Shown piece after piece: positions 1 to 8,200 of a DNA stretch of 18,805 nucleotides. The position numbers were made by a program, and so were the translations under genes. Each line of letters begins with the position of its first letter. Position 1 is the first letter of the stretch. This DNA comes from Acanthamoeba lenticulata (Eukaryota > Discosea > Longamoebia > Acanthamoebidae). The notes under the pieces are model-generated. The model searched no databases. It saw only the letters and a list, made by a program, of their open reading frames with translations, and had not been told where the DNA came from. The stretch lies in NCBI GenBank assembly GCA_002179805.1, contig NAVB01002176.1, positions 1-18,805 of the forward strand, given 5' to 3'.

Positions 1-55
1 CCCCCCCGCCAAATCTCTTCCCCCTCGCCCTCATGCACGATGCACGCGTGCGCAG

Positions 56-3000
56 GCGCTGGAGTACCAGAAGGAAGCCTATCCGGACGCGACACTGCCC
101 GTGCTGCTCACCATGCTAGCAGACGCCATCATCCGCACGGGCGGATGCAAGAAGCAAGGCCTCTTCCGGTGCCCACTCTTGTTTTTATTTTATATTTTTG
201 GCAAAGACCTCTCCCTCCTCTCATTTATTCGGGACATGACGGCAGGATATCAGCGCCCCAGCTGAGCATCACGGAGGCCGAAACGGAGCTCAATCGAGGA
301 AACTACGCACACGTCCTCACGCTAACGGAAGCACACCTGGCGGCCACTCTCTTCAAGCAGTGGATTCGGTTCCCCTCCCCTCCTCCCTGATCCCGTCCCC
401 AATCCTCATACCCTCCCCCCCCTCCCCCAAACTCCTCTCCTGAACCATTCCCCCGCGTTCTTTGCCCCAGCATGTGCTCGTCCTTATTTGTATTCTTATT
501 CTTCATCATCCATTATTCTTCGATCATTATTCACTCCTTCCTCCTTCCTCCTTCCTCCTCATCATCATCGCCCCTCTGGGGGAGAGAGAGAGAGAGAGAA
601 AGATCACCAGGTGGTGATGATAATGATGGTGGTGATGAAATGGAGACCTCTACCTTCTTGCGCTGCCATGTTGAGAGGGGGGGACTGATCGGTCACACGA
701 CGCGCATGGCAGGGAGTTGGCAGAGCCCTTGATTCCCTCCGAGTTTTACTCTCGCTGTTACGAGTGTGTCGATAGCGTGGAGGATAGCGTGGCCCTCGTC
801 GCTGAGCTGCCTGACCTCTGCCGCCGCGTGCTTCGCTACATCGTGCGGTGAGTCCTTCCCCCCCTCCCTCTATTTTTGTGGTGCCCTGGAGGACGTCCAG
901 CACCACCACCACCCAACATCACCATCATCGTCATCATCACCACCATCCCGATCGTCGTCCTCGTCGTCAAAAATGGGGGGGGGTTGGGGGGAGGGTGTGA
1001 ACTGATGATCCTGGGGTTGGGGCGGGGGAGGATCGATCAGGTATCTACAGCAGAACATACTGCTGCCGGACGTGGTGGAGATCACGAAAATGGACGAGGA
1101 CAACATTGCCACCATATTTGCGGCCTCGATCTTCCGGGTGGAGGGCATGGCCATGGCGGACATGATCATGGCCATGAGCCTCCAGAGTCAGTTCTTGACC
1201 AACCTCCTCCATGGCATGCGTTTCCCGCCGTGGGGCTCCCCCGATGACGAGGCTTATGACCCGAGTACGGCCTCTCTCTCTCTCTCTCTCTGTTTCTCTC
1301 TCGCTCTCTCCCTTCTCCCATTTCCCCCTCCCCCTCCCCCCCCAATCTCCTCCCTTCATGTGTGTGTAGATAGATAGATAGATAGATAGCCAGACAGACA
1401 GACAGATAGATTGATATCTCAGACACGGTTCGCCCGCTTGTAATCATGTTGACCCCTCCCCCCTTTCCCCTCTTTCTATCCCTTTCCCTCGCTCTCTCCC
1501 TCTTCCTTTCTCTCTCTCGCTCTCTCTGTTGCGGGCGCTGCTGCACGCGTATGGATCTAGTGGACACGGGCAAATCCCTGCTGGATGAGATCACGGACCT
1601 TCTCGACGATGAGATCAAGGAGCTCCAGGAGGAGCGCAAGCACGCCCTTCTCGAACGTCAACGGGACCTCCGTATGGCCGAAAGGTGGCGACTGCGTGCA
1701 TTTCATACCCCAAACCCTCCCTCCTCCTTCTCCCCAAAATCCCCCAACAGAGGCGCGGGGGGGGGGGAACACTGGGCGATGATAAGGAATGGTGGTGGCG
1801 CTGTTGCAACTCCAATTTCATTTTTTCCCCCAAACACAAACGACTGCGGGGGGGGGGGGATGGGGCGCCACGCAGGGAGAAGAACGAGCTCATCGCTGAG
1901 CGATGGCGTCTACAGCGAGCGCGAGTGGCCGAGCAAGTGCGACAGTTTGGGATCAGCGAGGAGTTTCGGAACTGGACGCTCCACGCTCCACGACGCAGGC
2001 TCACCGACACAGAACAACACCCAAGAGCGCCACGAGCACCTGCCAGTAGTAGTGGTGGTGGTACAGGTCTTGCGTCCTCGCGCTTCCTTCCACCACTACG
2101 GCCCGGCGAAGGTGGCGGTGGTGGTGACGGTGGCACTCCTCGACAGCTTCTCGGTGGTGGTTCGTAGAATGTTCACCCCGTAGCTCGCTCTTTTCCTCCT
2201 GCTTCTCCCTTCTTGAGCCTCATCCTCTCTTTTGAAACCAAACCACCACCCATCCATCCATCCATCCATCCAGAGTCGACGCCCTCGTTGGGTGGTTTGT
2301 TGGCCAAATCGCGCTCGAGCCTGGGCCATCATCAAGTCGCGCCGAGCGGTGGGCAGTATCACACTGTGGGCCACCGGCGTCATGCATCAGGCCCTTCAAC
2401 AAGCCACTCACAAATGGTCAACACGCGCACCACCGGGCCATCGTCACCTCCTCCTCCTCGTCGTCCTTGTTCTCCTCCTCTTGCCGTGCCAGCAGATCTG
2501 CCGCCACCACCGCCCGCAGACAGCCAGCTGCCGCGTCATCATCATCACCCTCCGCCCTTTGTTGCTCCTGCTCCTGTTGCAGAAAAGGGAGGAGGCATCC
2601 CCGCCGCTCCGCAGGCGGCGGTTAGTGCTGACAGAGCGACAAGCGCGCTTGGGCCACCAAGAAGGGGGGACCAATGCTACGCGTGCCAGCAAGAGCTCGG
2701 CGTCGATGGACCTCGAGTGCGGGTGCCGGCCCTCGGCAGGGTCTACCACCCGCACCACTTCGTGTGTGCCAAGTGCTCGGGTGTGCTTTCGCTGGAATGC
2801 TTCTTCATGTGCGGCGCAAGTCTCTACTGCCAGAGGTGTCTCCAAGAAGGGCTTCCCGAAATGCGCTTCGGCAGCGGCGCTACGGCTCCCCACCGGGAGG
2901 ACCGCACGACAGGCATAACCCCCACTGCTATTGTTGCTCCCACAGAGCCTGCGGTGTGCGCCTGCCAGCGATGCGGCGAAGCGGTAGCCAGCTCGCGGCT

Positions 3001-3262
3001 CCTTTCTGTTGATGGCCGCCCCACATGTGCGGAGTGCTACGCGGGACGTTCGAATGTGGACCGAAGCAATCAAGAAGACTGGTTGTGTGGCCGCTGTGCG
3101 CAGGTGATCACTGACAGCAGCTGCTTGCTGGCTCTAGGCCAGCGGTGGCACAAGCAGTGCTTCGTCTGTACGCAATGCCTCACTCCCCTCCCGAGCGGGC
3201 ACTTTTTTGTCAGCAGTGGGGGCTTGCCCTACTGCAACCAGCACAAGCCGGGAGCCGTCTGA
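56..3262 (+). CDS. RhoGAP-LIM protein, 5' end outside window
   Basis: Rho-family GTPase-activating protein with C-terminal LIM zinc fingers, probably a cytoskeletal regulator. Exons chosen by phase: 56-168, 246-368, 713-847, 1041-1264, 1561-1684, 1876-2153, 2274-3262 (661 visible codons plus stop). The RhoGAP part (exons 1-4) shows GLFRIS with the catalytic arginine finger (codon split by an intron), the Lys of LFKQWIRELAEPLIP, and the Asn of MDEDNIATIF, so it looks active. Exons 5-6 encode a charged helical, probably coiled-coil stretch. Exon 7 opens with a Pro/His-rich linker, then LIM-1 (CYAC...HPHHFVCAKC...CQRC), a short Cys-rich half-LIM, and LIM-3 (CGRC...HKQCFVCTQC...CNQH). A stop at 2165-2167 could instead end a RhoGAP-only protein, but the G|AG join at 2153/2274 is phase-perfect. 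The start lies left of the window. The gene is convergent with the Ras exchange factor gene. Confidence 0.72.
1368..1409. repeat. GATA/CAGA tetranucleotide microsatellite
   Basis: About five GATA units pass directly into about five CAGA units inside the 1265-1560 intron of the RhoGAP-LIM gene. CT dinucleotide tracts (about 1272-1290 and 1470-1530) flank it in the same intron. Confidence 0.9.
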
Positions 3263-3286
3263 TATGACGCCCAAATGGAGAGAACG

Positions 3287-3292
3287 AATAAA
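3287..3292 (+). promoter_or_regulatory. Polyadenylation signal AATAAA of the RhoGAP-LIM gene
   Basis: A canonical AATAAA lies 25 bases after the TGA at 3260-3262. It sits in the 154-bp convergent interval before the stop codon of the opposite-strand Ras exchange factor gene (3417). Seen directly; function inferred from position. Confidence 0.5.
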
Positions 3293-3416
3293 AAAGAAGC
3301 TTGTACAGATCACCGCAACCACGCTGGAACGTTGTTTATGTGGGACAGGACTCAGCCGACGCAAACCCGCGTGCCAAACTTCCACTCGTACCAGCCGATA
3401 CTCTGATTCGCGCGAG

Positions 3417-4418
3417 TCACCACGTCCAGAAGCCTGATGTTTGGCTCGAAGTTGCTTCTGCAACCAAAAAAAGTAAATAAAAAAAAGTAAATAAAAGTGT
3501 AAAAAAAAGTAAATGACTGCCAATCGCACTCGCCGGAGAGCTGTACCGATCCATCTCCTTGAGGTAGAGCGACACATGCGCAGAGATGAGGTCGATTGGG
3601 GCGACCAAGAACTCGCATTTGTCGTGGCCACAAGCACGGCACGACACCTGCCGCAAAATATATCGTTAGCTGAGCACACTGTGCTGGGTGGGCCTCAAAA
3701 ACGGAAGCTAAGCCAACCTCGATCGTGGCAACCCTAAGTCCAGTGTGTGCCAGGCATTGGTTGATGAAGCCGCTGATGTAGCCGCAGCATAGCAGACAGA
3801 CAGGTGAAGCCTCTGTCTTCTTTTTATCGTCGCTTTTCTTTGCGCTAAGCGGAGCCACTGCAGCACCCTTGTACTCGTCAAGCTTGCCCTCTCGCAAGTC
3901 AATCCAGAGGCCAGCCTCAAATGCGTTCTTGACCTCGTATCTGTCAATATTCAGTATTACACACACCCCCGGAGTCAATTACGGGGAAGGTAGGAAGAAG
4001 GTAGAGGGGTCTTTCGACGTAAATACATGAGGCAAAAGTTCTCATCGAGCGAGACGACAGAAGACAGGCTAAGCTCTGCACAGCCCCAGCCCATGTTGGC
4101 CAGCACGACCGGCATGCCGCATATCTTTTGCAGAGGCGACGTCATGCCCCCTGGTATCACGAGTCATCATCGTCGTCACCGTCGTCATCATCAGAGAGAG
4201 AGAGAGAGAATGAGAGAGTGAAGGAGAGAGAGAGAGAGAGATAGAGAGAGAGGTGCGTACCCATGTGCGGAATGACCAGCGGCAAAAAGTGGTTGTGGTC
4301 CGATATACCGATCGATCGCCCGAGGTCGTAGAGCAGGTTGGTGGTGTACTGCTTAACCAACTCTACATCTTGCCCGGACTCTAAGATGATGCAAGAGAGA
4401 GGGGAACAGATCACATGC

Positions 4419-4455
<37 letters not shown>

Positions 4456-5223
4456 GGTAACACAAAGGGGCGGATTTGGTGTGCATGCACGCGCATGGTC
4501 GCCACGCCATACGACGAGCAAAGCTTCTAGGGTCGAGACTCCTTCCGGGGTGGAGGGGGAGAGGTCAAGCCTTCATACCCACGAACATGTCGTGCATGAC
4601 GGTGCAGAACATGGTGGCCAGGTTCTCTCCGCGCATGAAGAGGTAGCGCTCCCCGTTGATCGCCACCACCGCTTGCCTGCCCCCCCCCCCGCATTTTATT
4701 AATAACTAATTATAGTAAAGGGAAAATTTGATCAACACGAAATGAGAGAGAGAGGGGGGAGACCTGTTGACTTCATTATTTAGAAGAAACAAAAATCAAA
4801 CAACAAGAGGGAGAGAGAGAGAGAGAGAGAGGGGAAGTTGAGGAGTGATAGGAGAGGGAGGGAGGGAGGGAGGGGAAGGCGGCCCAATGGGTGGGGGGGA
4901 TGCACACCGGGGATCCACCGCCAGGTCAGAGAAACACTTGGCAAAGGCCGTGCGCGAGAGCGTCATGAGCTGGTGGAGATCCTCCTTGCTCATGGACGAA
5001 GAGGATGAGGGAGAGGACGACCCTCGGTTGAAGATGGACTTCATGAGCTTCTCCTGCTTGCGGTCCAACTTCTTGCTGCGGACCTGCCGGATAGTGTGGG
5101 TCGAAATGCCCACGCTCTTCTTCCGCGTCTTGTCCGAAGAGGAGGGCGCGCCAAACTTGGTCGGCTCCAACACCACCTCGGCCTTGGCCTCGAACACCTG
5201 CTTATCCTCGTTGAAGATGATCC
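3417..5223 (-). other. Basic linker and second V4R domain of the Ras exchange factor
   Basis: Exons 5223-4908, 4676-4579, 4380-4261, 4150-4027, 3940-3718 and 3647-3417. The basic linker (TRKKSVGISTHTIRQVRSKK) precedes a domain parallel to V4R-1: TAFAKCF, RYLFMRGENLATMF, NLLYDLGRSIGISD, GMPVVLANMGWGCAELS, and YEVKNAFEAGLWIDL. It ends with SPVCLLCCGYISGF then ATIEVSCRACGHDKCEFLVA, giving C-x25-E-x2-C-x7-C. This copy is closer to the standard V4R consensus than the first. A Lys-rich loop (SAKKSDDKKKTEAS) sits just before the first Cys. The C-terminal tail is short (ATSSQTSGFWTW), with or without a T-rich 60-base in-frame segment (3458-3517). Confidence 0.82.
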
Positions 5224-8200
5224 CTGTCGCAGATGTACATATATGCATACATACATACAAATACATACAAACATACATACATACAAACATACATACAGAG
5301 AGCAATACACCCCAACCCCAACCCCAACCGAGAGGGGGGGGGAAGGAGAGATCAGGAACGCACAGAGGGGGCGAGGGAGGGGGCGAAGGAGGAGGTGATG
5401 GAGAGTGATTGATTGATTGATTGATGGAGTATACCGCTGATCTGCTTGGCTGAGAAGTTGTGCCGCTGGCAGTACTTGGCCACGCGCTTTCTGATCCGGT
5501 CCGCTGTAGCTGTGAGAATCACGCACTCATTGTCGCCTGCATGAATCCCCCCCCCCAACCAGAGCTCGTTAGTTCTCTCTGGTCATGTACATATCCTTGC
5601 TCGCTTGGGTGCTCCCCCCATCTCACCTCCAGCAGAAGCAGCAGCAGCAGCGGAACGGAAGAGAAGCGAGAATGGAAAGAGAGAAAGAGACAGAAAGAGA
5701 GAGAGAGAGAGAGAAAGGGGGAGTTGTGCACCCCGCGCTTGGCAGGAGACCTCGATGGCGACACACTTTTGGCCGCTGCTCTCAGTGGCCCATCCAGAGC
5801 AGTAGCCCGCCACAAGGTGGCACACCGCCCGGCTTGCCACCTGTGCGCGCACACGCACACCACACAGAAACACAGACACATCGATTCCCACACCCACACA
5901 CACACGCCTCAAACTCAGCCATCAGCGCAAAAATGATCGCTGCAAGGCCTTGTTGCCGCAAAGAAGGGCCGGGCAGGGTGCGGTTTGGAAAGACAGAGAG
6001 AGGCAGGTCTGTCTAATGGGGGGGGGGGGACAGATAGAGAGAGAGAGAAAGAGAGAATCGAGAGATCGAGAGGGTTCCATTCCATGCATACAAGGGCGAG
6101 AAGGAGGGAGGAGAGACCTTGCTTTGCGTTATGTAGGCATGTGTGTCGATGTTGTACATGTGCTTGCACTGCCAGTAGAGCTTCCCATCAGCGCGGAGCT
6201 TGGACTGGGGAGTCACATGTGCAAACGAGTAACCGCAGTAGCTATCCCAACACCCACCCACCCACCAAACGTGCCACCACGACATGTGCAACATATGCAA
6301 CATATGCACACACCACCAGGGTCCTTGAGTAAGAATCATAAAGGGAAACACTCATCCTCCTCTGTGGAAAAACAGGTTGCGCAAGAAAAACGGAATGGGG
6401 CGGTACGCGAGGAAGGGGATGCCCATGGTGAGAATGTCCAGGCCCTTGGCCACACGGTTCATGAAGTTGCGTGCGTCGCTTCGGGCGATGATGTGGCCCA
6501 GATCGTAGACGAGCTTTTCCTGTCGAAGGAGGAAGATTCAGAACAGGGGCAAAACAATTGTTGAACATAGAGCAATCTCAGCAATATCTTCATTAACAAA
6601 CAATAAATGGTTGATTGGCGGTGGTAGTGACGAAGGGATTGGCGAATTGGGAAGAGGGAGGGGAGGGGAGGGGACGTACAGCGTAGAGGGTGGAACGCGG
6701 ATGGGGCTCACCAGATTTGGTTCGCATGCCCTCAGCCAGGTGGGCGACAAAATCGGTCGTGAGAGCCGATCCACGGAGAAGCAGCATCCGCTGTCCGAAG
6801 GTGTCCACTGTGCCTGCACGATGGCCAGCCACCAAGCACCAGTCAATCAGAGGTTATGGTGGGTGGGGTGGGGTGGGGTGGGGTAGACGGGGGGGGCTAT
6901 CTGCCACCTCATCTGCGCACACAGGAACACACACACACACACCACACGCCCAAAAACAGTCTGCAGACACAAACCTTTCTTGACAGAGCGGAAGCACTTG
7001 GAGAAGTAGAGGTCGACCTCCTTCTCTCCCGCAAGGAAGAGTGGGGCCTTGTCGGCAGGCACCTTGCACGCGCCGCACATGACTGACTGCACGGTGGGGA
7101 GGCCGTCGAACTTCTTGCGACTCTTGATCTTCTTCTTCTTCTTCTTGCTTTTGGTGGGATCGCCCAAGCTTGCCTCCCCGGTACCGCTGGCCCGCAGGTC
7201 GACCGTGGGGGATTGTCGGAATTTGGCGTCGGACGAGGAGCGGGCCTTTGTGGATGCTACTGGCAGCAATTCAGCGTCACCATTGAAGGTCCTGGAGCGC
7301 ACTCCTCGTGGAACCAAGAGGTGGCTGTCCGTGGGCCCGTCGATCACCACCTTGGGAGGCGTCATGGGAGTTGGCTTTCCAAGGCCGGTGATGCTGCTCC
7401 CCCGGGATCGAAGGCCGGCAGGCTCTCCCTCTCCTCCCCCCACACCGCCACCCTCTTCATCGCCGATTTCCGGCACCGTGTCCATTTCACTGTCCTGGAG
7501 TTCACCACAGAGATAATAAGACCAGATCAGATCCACATGTTGTTGTTGTTGTTGTGGTCGTCGTCGTCCAAAGAGAGCAAGTGAGATGCCGCGATTGACG
7601 ATCAGATCGTTCGATTAGCCACAAGATGGTGCATGCACCACCTTGCATCTCATCCCTCACCAACAGCAGGGAGCTGCTGCAGGATGGGGAGCGCGTGATC
7701 TCTTTGGTGGTGGAAGAGGGGGGGGAGGCATGAATTACCGAATCTGAGTAATGGTCTTCCGTCATGGTGGGTTCAGTCAAATCTGTTGGGGCTTCTGACT
7801 CTGTGTCGTCCTGCCCGCTCTGATCCGGCCTTTCCAGGTAGGATCCACTGTGTCGCACATACGCACATACCAACATGAATCCCCCCCCACCCCACACTCA
7901 CACAAAATAAGAGAGAGAGACAGAAAGGGAATTGTGCGCGCGCCTTGTGTCAGTGCCGTCCCCCCCCCTCTTCATGAAAGGGGAGGGGGAGGGGCAAAGG
8001 GGCAGTGATGGCGGTGGTGGGCCAGCACAGTTGAAGGAGCACCTGGAGTTCATCAGAGAATTCAAAGGCAGTGAACGCAAGGACAATGCATACAGCTCGT
8101 CCTTTAGATATGTGAACGTGGACACAAGGACATGGGGGAAAGAGAAGAAGAGAGGAGAGGTTTGTCAGCTCTTGCCGGCGTTTAGCAAGGGTAGAACAAC

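Noticed and set aside
2165..2167. Stop codon ending a stand-alone RhoGAP protein
   Set aside because: The preceding G|GTGGTG donor joins in phase with the LIM exon, and no polyadenylation signal or clear start separates the two parts. Kept as an alternative only.
5237..5297. CRISPR-like direct repeats
   Set aside because: Imperfect tetranucleotide microsatellite without spacers, in a eukaryotic intron.
5310..5329. Telomere repeat or chromosome end
   Set aside because: Only about three units, inside an intron of an intact gene.
4845..5408. 187-codon + strand open frame
   Set aside because: Antisense to exons 5223-4908 and to repeats of the exchange factor. Its translation is Gly/Arg-rich and low complexity with no family resemblance.
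3417..7494. C-terminal half of the exchange factor as TRAPP Bet3-type subunits
   Set aside because: Bet3 has the related fold, but the Cys-Glu-Cys-Cys signature and the GY..G...EvsC.a.G...C pattern are V4R features.
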